Below are positions 34,002 through 46,531 of a stretch of DNA of 64,000 nucleotides, piece by piece (the stretch's first letter is position 1; each line of letters begins with the position of its first letter). The position numbers and the translations under genes were made by a program. The notes below the pieces were generated by a model that was not told the DNA's origin, ran no database searches, and worked only from the letters and a program-made list of their open reading frames with translations. The stretch is taken from assembly GCF_022376445.1 (NCBI RefSeq), contig NW_025954965.1, positions 372,001 to 436,000 of the forward strand, written 5' to 3'. This DNA is from Fomitopsis serialis (lineage: Eukaryota > Basidiomycota > Agaricomycetes > Polyporales > Fomitopsidaceae).

Positions 34002-36954
34002 ATGTCGCGCCTCACCGCCGCCCAAGTCATCGCCCTCGGGGAGTATCTCGAACCTGACTTCGAACCTAGCACTCTCACCGTCGCTCAGCTGCTCGGCGTC
34101 TTTGGCTATCACAATGTGAACTATCCATCCCAGTACACCAAGCCCCGGCTTGTCCAGCTATTCAACGACGAGGTCAAGGCTAATGCAAGCAAGCTGCGGA
34201 GGCAGAGGATCAAGAAAGAGAGCAGTCAAGCCAGCGATGACGGCATAACTGATGGCCTCACTGGGCGTCCGATCAATGAAGGAAAGAAGGCAAGCGATCT
34301 TATGCAGTCAACGGGCGACTTGTCCACTAACCTCCGGGCAGCCTGTAACGAGAAGATCCTCAAGACGCTCATCACGAGCACCTCCTGAACAGCTTGAAGA
34401 GCCTGAGCCTGCTCCTGTGCGTTTCCTGCCTGGTTTGAATCCACCACGTTGTCGCCCCTCTTATTCTGTACATCATCTAGGCGAAGAGACGAAGATCGTC
34501 CGCCCAGCCCTCCCTCGGTGGCCCTTCTCGCCAGAAATCCAAGTCCGCAAAGCCAGTGGAACCAGTGCTGGTAGAAGAGAGCGAGCCTGAAGAAGAAGAA
34601 GAAGTCGCTCCGCGCAAAGTGGGCAGAAGCAAGAAGAGTGTATGTGACTGATCCTTGCTCCAAGTCCTAGGCTCTCATGTAGTACGTAGACGACAGATGC
34701 AGGCAGCGAGACGCGCCGCGTATCGCAGGCCTTCCCTGAAGATTCAGGCTGGGAGGATAACAACATATTCCAGTCCGGCGCAGAGTCTTCTTCTCCAGCT
34801 CGTCCTCCGCCCCGACGCACCCGTCGGACCAGTACGTCAGCGCGACCCGCACCCAAATCACGCAAATCCCTGTCGGCGCCACCGCAATATGCCTCTGAAT
34901 CGCCCGAGAGGGGCACCGAACCAGCTCGGCTGCCGAGAGCCAAGCCGCCATCCACTGTCAAGCTACCGTCTTCGGCAAAGCCACGCTCCACTTTTAAACC
35001 TCCTTCGAATGTCTTTGACCCTCAGCTCCCACCCGACGTCCAGCGCGAGACACGCTCCAGCTCTCGGTCGAGGAGGGGGTCTGCTGCTCCGGAAGTCAAG
35101 CAAGAGCGACTGTTCATGATTCCTTCGCAGGTCACTGAGGAACAGGAAACGGACCTCGAAGAAATGCGGCAGATGGAGGCTCTTCGCGAGGACATTGCGT
35201 CCCCGGCTGCCGAAGTAGAGCCAGAAATGCCAGTAGTGCCCACGGAGGATTATCAAGAGCCGGAGGATGACGTGTCTCAGAACCCGAGGAGTACACGGAC
35301 GAGCAAGTTGCTGCTGTGTCCAAGCGAATCTCAGAAGGTGGACAAGTCGTGCGACAGCAATCAGAATCCAAATCTCAGGGGCACTCGTTCTTCACTCGTC
35401 TTGTCATGCTGTTGCTTTTCTTATCAAGCTCCAGTATGCTCTACGAGTATAAGCGCGAGTCTTCAGAGATCGGTTTCTGCACTGCTGGCACTACGACGAA
35501 TCCTGTCCTTGAAGAGAGGCAGGCGCGGGCTGCAGCGGTCGAGTTGTGCCAGAGAGAGAACATGACCACTTTGCACGTGTCGCATACAGGGTCGGCCGCG
35601 TCCCCTGTCCCTACCGGTACTGCCAGTGCTTCCGGCCAGCAGTCCCACTCTGCAGACGATAGTGCCGTCGAGCTGTGCCCCCCTCCTGCCCTTCTGCCTC
35701 TGCCATGGCCAGAGACGTGCACTCCCTGCCCCCGACATGCGACATGTACACCCTCGTCAATCACCTGCGAGAACGGCTACGTTCTCCGCTCGCATCCGCT
35801 TCTTTACTACGTGCCCATCCCCGATTCGTCGCCCCCCAATCAATTGTCGTACACGACCTTTACTCGCCCTAGAAGCTTGCTTGCGACCGACGTGGACGTG
35901 CCGGAGTTGATCTACTCTGCGGTCTCAACACTATTCGATGGCTTACCCGGGCTTGGTGCCGTCGCATTCCCGCCGCGTTGTGTCGCAGATCCGCGGCGCA
36001 GGCGACACATCAATGGAATGGGCAAAAGCATCGAGACGTTCCTTGCCGCAGAAAGAGGCAAGCGTCTCTGCTCTGGGGAGGGCGCTGGTCTACCCGAAAT
36101 TACCGACATCGAACAAGCTAAGAAATGGGGCAGGGAGCTAGAGAAACTCAGGGACGAGAGCATGAAGAAGACATCGGTAAGTTTGTCTGGTCCCCACCAT
36201 GCAGGAACCTCGCTCATTACACAATGCGCAGCCCAACCTGCTTCCGCTGTTCAATGACACCTTCAACGAAGCTATCACGCAGCTGGTGGATTGGGGCGTT
36301 GTCTTTATGGCCGAGGATAAAGAGTGCGTCCATTACGTTGTCTGATTCCGGACATTTGCTCACAAGACTCGTTCTAGCGGCACTCGCTACATCGCTTCGA
36401 AGAATCCCTCGTTGGATGTAATTTGCACCCTGACAGTCAAGTCGCGTGAAACCTGGGCCCAATGGAGGGCTTCCGTCATTGGTACGTCGCGCATCCTTGT
36501 TCCCCCACCCTCAAACACTGAGACGAACTTCCGACCGCCGCTGTCTGCAGGAAGCGCCCTCTTATTTCTGAGTGCCTTGGTGCTTAAACGCCGAAGGGCC
36601 CAGAACGCGGCAGAGAACGAGCGCGTAGCGGGTCTGGTGCAAATCGCACTTGACCTCCTCCGGAACCAAGAATTAGCGTATCACACGGATCCCGTCACCG
36701 CGCCGCACCCCTACCTGTCGTCGGTCCAGCTGCGTGACCTAGTCTTGCAGGACGAACATTCGGTTAGCGCCCGCACACGCCTCTGGCATCGCGTCGAACG
36801 CGTCGTCGAGGGCAACACCAACGTCCGCACGAACCTCGAAGAGGTCGAGGGTGGTGACGAGCAGCGTGTCTGGCACTGGGTTGGAAGTGCCGGCAAGCTT
36901 GGTGCTCCTCCAGCAACTGGACGGCACGTACCAGTGGACGAAAGAAACCCTTAA
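34002..36954 (+). CDS. HEH1: Inner nuclear membrane protein Heh/Src1 (Man1 family, HeH/LEM domain)
   Basis: Integral protein of the inner nuclear envelope that tethers chromatin and helps nuclear pore quality control with ESCRT. N-terminal HeH motif: YLEPDFEPSTLTVAQLLGV then NVNYPSQYTKPRLVQLFND. A long basic/Ser/Pro nucleoplasmic linker with nuclear-localisation-like RRSSRRSSR and KRRRSS follows, then TM1 FFTRLVMLLLFLSSSSMLY. The lumenal part has paired Cys (PWPETCTPCPRHATCTPSS), then TM2 SALLFLSALVL and the Man1-Src1 C-terminal winged-helix domain with LEEVEGGDEQRVWHWVGSA. Intron 1 (34290-34341) has a GC donor and a clear CTAAC branch site; others lie near 34420-34484, 34639-34694, 36179-36231, 36322-36378 and 36481-36550. 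One base missing near 35286 (QNP to EEYTDEQ). TAA at about 36952-36954. Confidence 0.87.
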
Positions 36955-37783
36955 CGGCGACGTTGTCATTCGTGTATGCGCCATTTCCGCCCTGGCTGGC
37001 CCCCTTTCCCCCTACCTGAACTGTATTCCTCTACTTATGGTGTTCCATTTCCCCCTTCTGCTGTCGTCCCTCGTCGCGTCCATGTGCTGCTCTGCTGTCG
37101 GAACCTCCGCTGTGGAATTGGGGTGCTCCCCTACTGCTACCTATGTTCTCTTTGTCAGAAACGCTGACTGTACCAGTACAATCTATATCTCCTATGGTTC
37201 CTGTGGCTATCCACGAGTGTTCCGAAGTTTGCGGGACAATTCAGTAGACTGCCGCTGTTGTTGTGACAGCTCTAGACCATGTCCTCCTTAGTTGTTGTAT
37301 GAAACGAGGTGCCGAGTACGAGGGTGCGAAGTGCCTAATGCGAACGAGGGTGCCTGCTACGCCTTCTTACCAATACGCAGGCTCTAGGCCGGCATGATGC
37401 AGACTCGCCGCAATTGTCTGCGGAGGCGCCGGGACACCAGATGGCGCAATTGAGTCGCTGGCCTGGATCTCAGAAGCAGCGGGATCGGGCAGCCAGTCCC
37501 GCACGCGCACACCCGCGAGCCACTCTGCGAATCCTGCACAGTGTGTCCCAATGGTGCCAGAGGATCGTTGATCGTCCCACGCAGCAGCGTCAGTCAGGAA
37601 GGTCTCGATTCATCGGAGCGGTACAGCCTATCAGAACCTGCCACCCCGCGCCGCTTCCCTACTACCTGAACCAAACCACGTAGCCAGATCCGCGGACGGG
37701 CACCCTACTGCCTGCTGGGCGGTCACGCGAGTCCCCAGGGGTGCCCGAGTCGCCCTCCGCTGTCGTTCGGTCGGAGTGGCTGG
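36955..37783. other. Convergent intergenic gap, 0.8 kb
   Basis: Between the Heh/Man1 and Vps23 stop codons. Pyrimidine-rich in its first half; an imperfect repetition of (A)CGAGGGTGC occurs at about 37305-37350. No recognisable gene. Confidence 0.4.
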
Positions 37784-40077
37784 CTAGCTCCACTCCGCCG
37801 GCGTCGTCCAGCGCATGTCGGAGTCTCCTGGGGGCAGCCCGGCCTGGATCTTCTCGATCAGAGCGCGCTTCATGAACTGCTCCTCAGCCAGTGCGCGCGC
37901 GGTCTGGAAGAGGCAGGATTCAGCGAGAGGTGCCAGCCCGTCGAGAGAGAAGCGTACAGACCCTGATGAATTTCTCCAGGTCCATGCGGCCGGAGTTGAG
38001 TGCGCGGTGGAGGTGATAGATTGTGTCCTCGATGGCGTTGTCTTCCGCGACGAGGTTGATCAACCTGACGGGTTCCATGTCAGCAAAACAGCGCGGCATG
38101 GAAGGCAAGCGACGGAGCGCAATGAATCGAGCGGCCATGGAAGACCCACACTGACGGAACATGTCACCAGCCGACATGCCCGCCACGACACCGGGTGCTC
38201 ACCGCGCGCCCAACGTCACGACGCAAAAACGCCCTCCGCGCACCAAAAAAATGACCCACTGATTATGCACGATCGTCGTCGAGCACACGAGCTCGTCGAC
38301 CTCGGGGTCGCCCTTCCTCCTGAGCTCCGCGACGTTCCGCGCGCCCGCGTCCACGACGCCGCGCATGCGCGCCGCGGCCGTCGCGCACACGTCGCGCACG
38401 GCCTCGAGGCGCGCCATCTCGTCGCGGAGCGCGGGCGCGCCCGCGAGGAGGTCCGCCTGGTGCGCGCGCAGGCGCTCCGCGTCGAGCGCCATCGCCTGCT
38501 GCAGCGACGCGAGCTCGGACTGCAGCTTCGCGTGCACCGTCTCGTGCAGGCGGCGCAGCTCCGGGTTCGGCGGGCGGGGCGGCGCGCGCGCGCCGCGCGG
38601 CGGGGGCGCGGCGGCCTGCACGGCGGAGAGGTCCTCGGCGTCGAGCAGGTCGGGTGGGGGGAGGTGAGGCGCGGGGGCTGACGGAGGATTGGGCGCGGCG
38701 GGTGGTCTGTGGTAGTGCGGCGGCGCGTACCCTCCTGTTGGCTGGGGCGAGACGAAGGGCGGGGGCAATGCAGGGGGCGGCGCATCTGGCGGTATGCCAC
38801 CTGCTGGCGACGCTGGCGGTGGGTAGTTTCCATGCGGTAGCCCAATTGAGACGGCCGACGAGGACGGTGGATGATGTGGGATAGGGGGCGGCGACTGACC
38901 CGGCGGCAATGCAGATCGAGTGGTATGCGGTGGCCGGGCTTGTCGCTGATCTGCGTAAGACATCCCCAGGGGCGCCGGTGAGCTGGCGACGCGCGAGAGG
39001 GGTGCGGGGTCGCCGGCGGGAACATCGATCGGGCGGCCTGGCGCGTGGGGAGTGTATGTCGGGGGCACCGGTGAGTTACCGATGGATTGAACGCCTGATG
39101 GCATCGGGGGATGCGGCGGCACAGGAGGCGGTGGGCGCATGCCAAGGGCCGGCTTTGCATCGGGAGTTTGGCAAAAATAACCGACCAGGAAATCAGCGGG
39201 GCACGGTATGACGCTGTCGATCGACTTACATTGCCGAGAACACCGAGCGAAGGGTTGTGCGCATGGGCAGGGGCAGGCGACTGCACGCTGGGAGTTCTGG
39301 AAACCGACGCTGCTACCGGGCTGATGGCGGGAGTGCCAGGTTTGGCAGGAAGAGGCGGAGGGGCATCATTACTCGTTGCTGGGACAGGAGACGACGTCTG
39401 GGAATGCGTAGGAGCATGCACACCAGGTACCGGCGGTGGAGGCCGCGAAGAGTAGTCCGGGCCTGTCGGGCGGGGCAGCGTGGCTGGCTGGGTCGCCGCG
39501 TGTGCAGGTCGGAATAGACCGGAGGAAGACGCGAGAAATTGTCCTGCATGGCTTGGAAGAGTGCGACGAGACTGCACCCCTGTGGTGGATCCGGCGCGTC
39601 AGTATCACATGAGCGCGTCGAGGACGGAGGACGCACCTCGGGCTTCTTCTCCCAATCGCGCAAGTACTGGATATGGGACCTTCCGCTGACGTCCATGTCA
39701 GGCCCGGGGCGAACGAGCATGTCGCTGGTGGGGACGACGTATGCGATAGGGGGCTGCTGCGGGTATTCCCTGGTGAGCCACAGTGCGACTGGAATGTTGT
39801 ACGACGCGCCGCGGAATGCTATCGGGAGGAGCCCATGGAGGCAGAGGAGCAGCTGGGTGCGGCCGTCGTCGAAGGCTGCGAAAGACGGGGGAGTGAGCAC
39901 GGATCGCGGCACGAGGACGCAGGGCGTTTGGACTGAACTGTAGACGTCTGTCTTGGGTCTGATGGTGGGATAGCGGGTGAGGGCGGCGTCGACGTGGTGG
40001 AAGAGGGCGTCCCTGTGTGTGTAGGGCTGGGTGTTCTGGCGCAGCCACTTGTGCAGCAGGTTTTCGTGCGAGCCCAT
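37784..40077 (-). CDS. VPS23: ESCRT-I subunit Vps23/TSG101
   Basis: Binds ubiquitinated cargo on endosomes and starts multivesicular-body sorting. ATG at 40077 opens a UEV domain: HKWLRQNTQPYTHRDALFHH, YPTIRPKTDVYTFDDGRTQL, LHGLLPIAFRGASYNIPVAL, PPIAYVVPTSDMLVRPG and GCSLVALFQAMQDNFSRLPP. Then a Pro-rich region of about 250 residues, a coiled coil (ELRRLHETVHAKLQSELASL) and the steadiness box: VCSTTIVHNQ, LINLVAEDNAIEDTIYHLHR and EEQFMKRALIEKIQ, ending MRWTTPAEWS and TAG 37784-37786. Introns near 39945-39883, 39633-39577, about 39225-39160, a long one at 38259-38065 (195 nt) and about 37966-37909. One base missing near 39512 at the UEV/Pro-rich boundary. Confidence 0.9.
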
Positions 40078-41202
40078 TGGCAGACGCGACGACGAGCGTG
40101 CCCGTCTCGCGCCTGCCTCGCCGCCACCGGCAGGCGCCCGGCGCGCCACATGCTGAGCGCCGGCAGGGCCGGGGCAGCCGGTGGCGGGGTGGCGGAGCGG
40201 CGGGGTATCGAGACTCCGCCTGAAAGGCGCGCAGGCCCGATGGACCGGTGGGCGGTGAGTAGCAGCGTGTGCGCGTGTGCGGCGTCTTCGGGCGCTGTGC
40301 GCTGGGACGCCGGGGCTGTGGGCGGCGTCTGCGGGCAGCGTCTGCGGGCAGCACAGCAGTGCACCAGCTGACACCGCGCAAGAGCCCGGGTGACGTGCAG
40401 CGGGCGGAGGACGGCCGCGGGGGAGGGCGCAGAGACGGCGCGCCGGGCCAGGGCTGCTCGTTCGAGGGCATCGGGCGAGGGCATGTACCTCCGCGTCGCG
40501 CTATGCAAGATTTGCTTCCGCTGCGAGCGTGATCTGCCACCGCGCGCGATCCATCTCGCCCTCGCTGCGCCTGCTCGCCGTCGCGCTCGAGCACATGGCC
40601 CTCGGTCCTGCGAGGTGCGTCTCCGTGACCGGCGGGCGGGCGCAGGTCCGAGCCCCGTTGTTGTCCGTTCTGGGCGAGTCGCTTGAGCACGCCGCGGGGA
40701 GAGTCCCGTTCGGGAAGGCTGAAAGAGAGCCTCGCTCGGTGCGAATTCGCTTCGTCGCCGGCACACCACATGAGAAGCTGCGACGCTCCCCTGTCACCAG
40801 CCCGCCAATTGTGCACCGTGCGTGTGGCCGCCCGGAGACGCGCTCGCGGTCACGCAGCTGCAGCGTCGCCCGCTCGCCCGGTCGTGCACCGGTAGTGCAT
40901 CTGCGCTGCATCTGCGCTGCTACAGTCCCCGGGCCCAGATCGCCCGCTTTTGTTTTCCATTCCCGTCCCAGACGCACGCAAGCTCGCCCAGCCGCCCCGA
41001 TCCTGCCACACATCGACCGCTGCCCCTAGCGACTAACTGCATATCTCCACATCAGTGGGCCTCTCCTCCCATACCCGGATCACGACGCCTCTCGGCTCTC
41101 GACCCAGCGCCGAATCGCACGTCTGCACAATCACCACTCCAGACAGCCATCCTATCAGCAGGCGGGCGCTACTCCCTCGGCTCCTTCGACGGCCTATTTC
41201 GC
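40078..41202. other. Divergent GC-rich intergenic region
   Basis: Promoter space between Vps23 (minus) and the TEA factor (plus). High GC opens long frames on both strands (39698-40816 minus, 40164-type patterns plus) made of Arg, Ala, Pro and Gly only; I treat these as compositional. No repeats or RNA genes recognised. Confidence 0.45.
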
Positions 41203-41210
41203 ATATATAA
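41203..41210 (+). promoter_or_regulatory. TATA-like box upstream of the TEA factor
   Basis: ATATATAA within gcatatataacccc, about 175 bases before the ATG at 41383, followed by a pyrimidine-rich tract (41214-41260) as often seen at fungal transcription starts. Confidence 0.5.
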
Positions 41211-41382
41211 CCCCTTCTCCGTCCCCGCCCTGCCTTCTCTTCTCCCTTTGTTCCTTCCAAATATCGGCCCTCCCATTTCACATGCTTATATCCTTTCGCT
41301 CGTAATGTTACGGTACGCTCACCCTCAATGCACGCCCGCCCGCGCCCTCACCTCTCGAAGCTCCTCCACCTCCAACTCGAGC

Positions 41383-43130
41383 ATGGAGTCCAACGAGCCT
41401 ACAAAACGCAAGTCCCTCACCCCCCAGCGCAAGCACCACAACTCCTCAAGGACGGCAACGAAGTCTGGTCCCAAGAAGTAGAACGCATTTTCGTTGAAGG
41501 TGACGCCCTTTTACGTGTACCACAAGGAGCCAGAAGCTGATTTACGGACGCTGTCCCCCACAGGTCTGCGCAAGTACTGGGAGTCCCCTTGGGCCACCTA
41601 TTCCCGCGGCCGCAGTCGCTGGCGCAACCAGTTTATGGTCGACCATCTCAAGAAACATGGCATCGAGCGGTCCAAGAAGCAGGTCGCGAGTCACATCCAA
41701 GTACTGCGCAACATGTGGAGAGGCGAGCCAGGTACGTCCGCACAAAGCACCGCACAGCTTCTGACTCCAGTGTATGGCTGACACTTCATCCAGAGTTTCA
41801 CCTCGTCGCCGGAGGGGAAGAACTATTTCAGGAGAACGGCCTTCTCGCATCGCCTAAGCTCACTGAGGGCACCGCTTCGCCGGAGGCCTCGCCGCCGGCC
41901 AACCTCGACTCGCCTGACTGGCGTTCGTCGTGGTCTTCGTCAGCGTCGTCGGCGCCCGACTTCTCTGCCTTTCCGCTGAACTTCGGCGCGTCGACGTCGG
42001 CGCAGCGTCTCAGCCCTCCTGCGCACACGATGGCGGTTCACCACTCCGACCCGGCGTTGCCGTCATTTGTGTCCGGAACGGACTTCGCTACAGTCACGCC
42101 CGCCAGCATCGCTCGCCCGCGCTCGTCCTCGGTCAACCTCGAGCCGCTCTCACTTGGCCCGGCGCTGTTCAACCTCCCACAGAGCACCTTGCCTGACACG
42201 CCCGACTTCACATTCATGCCTCAGACATTGCCCCCACCCAATCGGCTCTGCAACATTAACCTCTGGACCGACAGTTCGCCGATGTGCCTCATCGACGTCG
42301 ACAAACTCACGACATCGGCTTCGACCGCGTCATCCGCGTCCGGCCAGCGCCCGCCGCCCTTCCGGATACTGCTCCGTCTGCACCTCAAGTACCCCCCGAA
42401 CGACGTGCACAGCCCGCTCGCGTTCCAGGGCTTCCACGCGATGGTCTCATTCGCGCTGCCCTGGGCGTCCTCGGCAAAATGCCACACCAAGACGTGGGCA
42501 GGCAAGACATGCACGAGCCACGAGGTCGGTCTGCTCGAGCAATTGAATCCCCAGCAGCCGCAGGCGATGCTGCCCGGCGGCGCCGTCCCGTCGTCCATGC
42601 CCATCGCGCACCTCCCGCAATCCGCCCTGAGCCGGTGCAGGTGGCTCGAACCCAGTACGTGTGCAGCACGCCCGTGATGCCGCCCCCTCCTGCATGCGTG
42701 GACCTCATGTTGACTGAACACACGTGTGATTCTTGCCTTTACAGTGGTCCAGAGCATCTCGCAGCAGATCGTCGTCGACACGGACGTCCTCGCCGTCATC
42801 CTCTACACCATCGACCGCTCCGCGGGCGCAGCGGACGCGCCCGCGGTCGAGCTTGTTGGGTTCCACAAGTACCCGTGGCGCTCGGCGGCCACCCACAGCC
42901 TCTGGCATCCCCGCCCATCTCGCCTGTGACGTCGTTCGCTTTCCCGGGTACGCGGGACCTCCCACACCACCATCATCGCACGGCAGCTGCGTCCGCCACC
43001 ACCGCATGCACCAGGAACCGGCGGTGACTTCGCGCTGCCATCCACCATGGGCTTCAGCCACACGACGGCACCGCGCGGCCCTTGCACTGGCTCTGGCACT
43101 GGATCAAGGAACACGCAGAAGTTTTTCTGA
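41383..43130 (+). CDS. TEA/ATTS-domain transcription factor (AbaA/Tec1/TEAD type)
   Basis: Nuclear DNA-binding regulator; relatives control development and hyphal/yeast differentiation. The TEA domain is split over exons: LLKDGNEVWSQEVERIFVEG, LRKYWESPWATYSRGRSRWR, NQFMVDHLKKHGIERSKKQV and ASHIQVLRNMWRGE, matching the three helices with the recognition helix SKKQVASHIQ. Then a Ser/Pro-rich region and a C-terminal part with FRILLRLHLKYPP and SISQQIVVDTDVLAVILYTI. Introns near 41499-41565, 41731-41793 and 42657-42745. One base seems missing near 41442 just before LLKDG. The literal frame stops at 42929, but with one base added near 42890 and another near 43015 the frame continues through SPPISPVTSFAFPGT and FALPSTMGFSHTTAP to TGA 43128-43130; I adopt this longer end with moderate confidence. 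Confidence 0.82.
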
Positions 43131-43458
43131 ACTGTCTGATTCTGCGTGTCGGCACCGAGTGTCCCACTGACTGACCTTGTGTCCCCTCCGCCGCGCGTTG
43201 GACGTACCGTGCGAACGCCTGTCCTCCCTACCTTCGTATTCGATTATTTCTCCTCGGACGTTTCAGCGGACCGTTCTTAACCTGTGCGTACCCCCTCCCC
43301 TGCCTCCTGCCCCGTTCCACGCTGTATCGTTACGTACCTGAGATTATGTAGATGTATCAATCAACCTATTCGACCCAAAATAAATGTAGCCGTTAATCCC
43401 TCTCTCCTCCGTCGTGTTATGGGTCCCGACTCTGCCAGTACTTGTACGTACGAGTAGC

Positions 43459-46292
43459 CTAGGATGTCGAATGCAATACTTTGCGCGCCTGCGTGCGAAC
43501 GCGGGCGTCCAGGTGTCTGTGGGCCAGGACATGCAGTTCCCAGAACGTCGTGCCGAACGGATTGCTCAGTTGTGGATCGTCGAGATCTGGGCGGTACAGC
43601 CCGTTGCCGCCCCGATCCTCGGTGGACAGCAGCGCCTCGAGCTTCGGATCTCGCTCGACGAGCACGCCGACGAGTTCAATCGCCGTGAGGCTGACGCGGC
43701 GGCCAGTGGAGGGCGGCGGTCAGGAGACGCTTGGCGAACGCAGCGGCGCGCCACGGCGGTGCCACGGACAGGGATACCCGCGGGGTGAACACCAAGTGCA
43801 GCGCGCGGAACAGCATGTCAGCGGTGGTAGATGGCTGGAGACACGCACGTCGGACCTGAACGCAACCGCGGGCACGGTCTCGACGTCATGCGCCATGCTG
43901 AGCGCGGGCAGGATGGCGTACAGGCGGTGGACAAAGTCGCCCAGGTCGATGTCGAGTGCTTCACCTGTCAGAGACCGCGATTATGCTTCAGCCGTCTGAC
44001 CGCAATGACGCAGATGCGCGCACCTTGTCCGGACAGAAGCTCGAAAGCGGTGACGATGCACAGCAATTCGTACTGCGCGCTCCTGCTGTCTGGCGTATCA
44101 TGATCCGTCCGCCCGTGTCCCCGTCTGCCACGTCCGGATCTCGAGACATGATCCCTTTGAGGACTTGCAACAGGTCACGGAAGAAATCGATGTTGACCAA
44201 ATGCGAGAATTTGGATATTCCCTGGAGGGCCGCGGGAAGCAGCGGTGTCGGCGTGGGATTCTTGAGAATCCTGAAATAGAGAACAAAGAGCAACTTCAGC
44301 GTCTCGGTTTGCTGTAAGATGGTTGCCGTTAACACCCAGACTGATAATGGAAATGGAAGCTCCATCTACCTTCGCCGCGCGCTCTTCTTTGTCAACCTCC
44401 GCTTCTGCCTCACGCATTTCCTTTGCGATCTCCTTCTTCTCTTTGAAGACCTTCTTCGCCTTCTTACTCAGATGTGGCCGCTCTGCCTTTTTGTTCTTGG
44501 CCTTCTTCGTCACCTTCTCGGGCTGATCTTTGTCCGCCCTGGTTTCTGACGCCCGGACACCAAGTTCGGTTTTCAATCGCAGATAGAGCAGACATGATAG
44601 GACATCCGGATGGACGTTAAACTTGCGTTCCTTGATCATGCGGTTCAGCAGGCGTACAATCTCCAGCGAGGCATCGCCTGTGTTGTCCCCGCGAAACACC
44701 TTGATGAGGGAGTTGAGACACAGATCTGACATCTGGCGATGGCAATCTGGGTAAGCAATCGGAAACGGTCATACCGAACAGTGCGACAATGACACACCGG
44801 GTCCCAGGACTTTTTGCTCAAGTATGCAACCACGCAGTTCATCAAGTTCACACGGAAGTTGAAGTGCGTGAGTTCAACGAGCAAGGAGCACATACACTGA
44901 AGAGCGGTCTCAGCGAGATCATTCTTCGCTAATGAAATCTGTTAGTCGCTCGCCGTGCGCTGTATAAGTCTCCACTGTTTACCTTTGATCTCGGCCTCGA
45001 GCACGCGAAGGTAGTTCTGATACACTGTGACCAACCCTTGTTCCCAGTCTCGTGTACGCTGGACCATCTGGCTGACCTTCTCCGACTTCTCTATGTCAGT
45101 GAGCGCACGTATACGATAACCCGGTATGATGTCCTTGAATACCGCCAACTGAGACAATACTGTCAGCTTGCGGATGACGGGATCGTTCGGAATGGGTTCA
45201 GGATGGGAAGGCGTGGAAATTTCAGGCAGGGAGAACGTATGCAGTCGTCTCAGAAGGCCGATCTACAAAGTGCGTTAGATCAAAGAAGCGCATGGGTAGC
45301 GGAGACGATTACACTGTTTTCTGGCTCTGCAACTATTTCCTGGCATATGCCAGCTAATTGCTCCTTTGCTCCTTGTATACGGGCTTTGCGAGACTTGTTG
45401 CCGATGACATCGACTACTGCTGGACGTCCGAACCGAGCGCCAGTGGATACGTCCTCTACTTTGTATTCAGGGATGGGTTCGTCCTCCTCGGGATAGTCTT
45501 CGTTCTCTTCAGTCTCCTCCGCATCAAGGATAACCTTGTCTTTGCTCTTCTGTATTCGTCCGTCAGAGAGCTTGATAGGCAGCCTCTCAACTCCTTTCTC
45601 CGTCTTCTCTTCAGGGTCCCAGGACGGTCTACGCTTTCGAGGGATGGTCTCGTATGACATCTCTTCTTCGTCTGAGCCCGCCTTTGGCTTTTTGCGTGGT
45701 CCTCTAACACTGGAAGACGAACTTGCTCCCGAGTCTGAGACCATACGGCAGAAGCAGCATCGGCCAAGTCTTCTTCCTCATCTTCTGTATCATCACCGAC
45801 ACTGGAACCCCAGTCATCTTCGTCTTCATCGTGGGAGTCGACGGACGGCAGGTCGTCCTGCGGAGCACACGAACGGGTTTATGGAGGCGGTGCAGACGTT
45901 CGGTCTCCTTTTTACTCCTGAGCAAAAGGTTAATGGCCCAAGGGCAAGGTGACGGCTGCCGGATGGTCGCTTACCTGGCAATACCCTTCTCGTCCAACCT
46001 ACTCAAAAACCCTACCGCGTCGCCATAATCCTCAAATGCGTCCAGATCTTCGTCTGAGAGCTCAATGTCCTCATCATAAGCGGGAATTGGAATAATATCT
46101 CGATTGCTGCTTTCTCTTTGCCCTTGACTTTGGACTTGCTGGACGGTTTCTTCGACTCGGTGTCCTTGGAGATCTTGCGCTTTTTAGATGCACCCTGGTC
46201 ACACGGCTCAGCATGAGCGGTGTATATCATGAATGCAAATAAATCACCTGTGTTGGTTGTGCTTTCCGCTTGTTGTTCGACTTGACAGCCAT
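43459..46292 (-). CDS. NOC3: Nucleolar complex protein Noc3
   Basis: Essential factor for 60S ribosomal subunit maturation, also reported in replication licensing. ATG at 46292 ([15 protein letters not shown]), basic and acidic N-terminus ([29 protein letters not shown]), then HEAT-like helices: [80 protein letters not shown], the conserved charged helix [20 protein letters not shown] followed by [14 protein letters not shown], and [13 protein letters not shown]. The C-terminal CBF/Noc domain has [20 protein letters not shown] and [19 protein letters not shown] at 43459-43461. Single-base gaps near 46094, 45868, 45745, 43828 and 43690. Divergent from APC5 across a 239-base shared promoter with MluI boxes. 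Confidence 0.87.
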
Positions 46293-46403
46293 CTAGCTTG
46301 GAGGATTTGCAGAGCAAGTCTCAGCGAGAGCGTAACTTACTGCATGGCAGAGCGCCCAGGATGCAGCAAGTCGATCGAGAAAAGAGATCTGGCGTTCTAT
46401 TCC

Positions 46404-46409
46404 CACGTG
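46404..46409. promoter_or_regulatory. E-box CACGTG in the NOC3/APC5 promoter
   Basis: Perfect palindrome CACGTG in tcccacgtgtcacg, 12 bases before the first MluI box. Could bind a bHLH or Cbf1-type factor; a single site, so weak evidence. Confidence 0.4.
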
Positions 46410-46420
46410 TCACGCGCCTG

Positions 46421-46449
46421 ACGCGTTCGCGCGACGCGTTCAGACGCGT
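46421..46449. promoter_or_regulatory. Cluster of three MluI cell-cycle boxes (ACGCGT)
   Basis: Perfect ACGCGT hexamers at 46421-46426, 46434-46439 and 46444-46449, in the 239-base divergent promoter between NOC3 and APC5. ACGCGT is the core bound by the MBF complex, which in fungi drives G1/S genes. Three copies within 29 bases is far above chance, and one downstream gene (APC5) is a mitotic regulator. Confidence 0.7.
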
Positions 46450-46531
46450 GCCACTCTTCTTCCGTGCATTCACTCCAGGGGCCGCCGGTCCTAGCATCTA
46501 TACCACAACCATTCCTTCCAAGCGACAAAGT

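Noticed and set aside
39698..40816. Minus-strand open frame of 372 codons overlapping the VPS23 start and upstream region
   Set aside because: It is out of frame with the clear UEV domain it overlaps, is made mostly of Arg, Pro, Ala and Ser, and shows no domain. High GC alone keeps it open.
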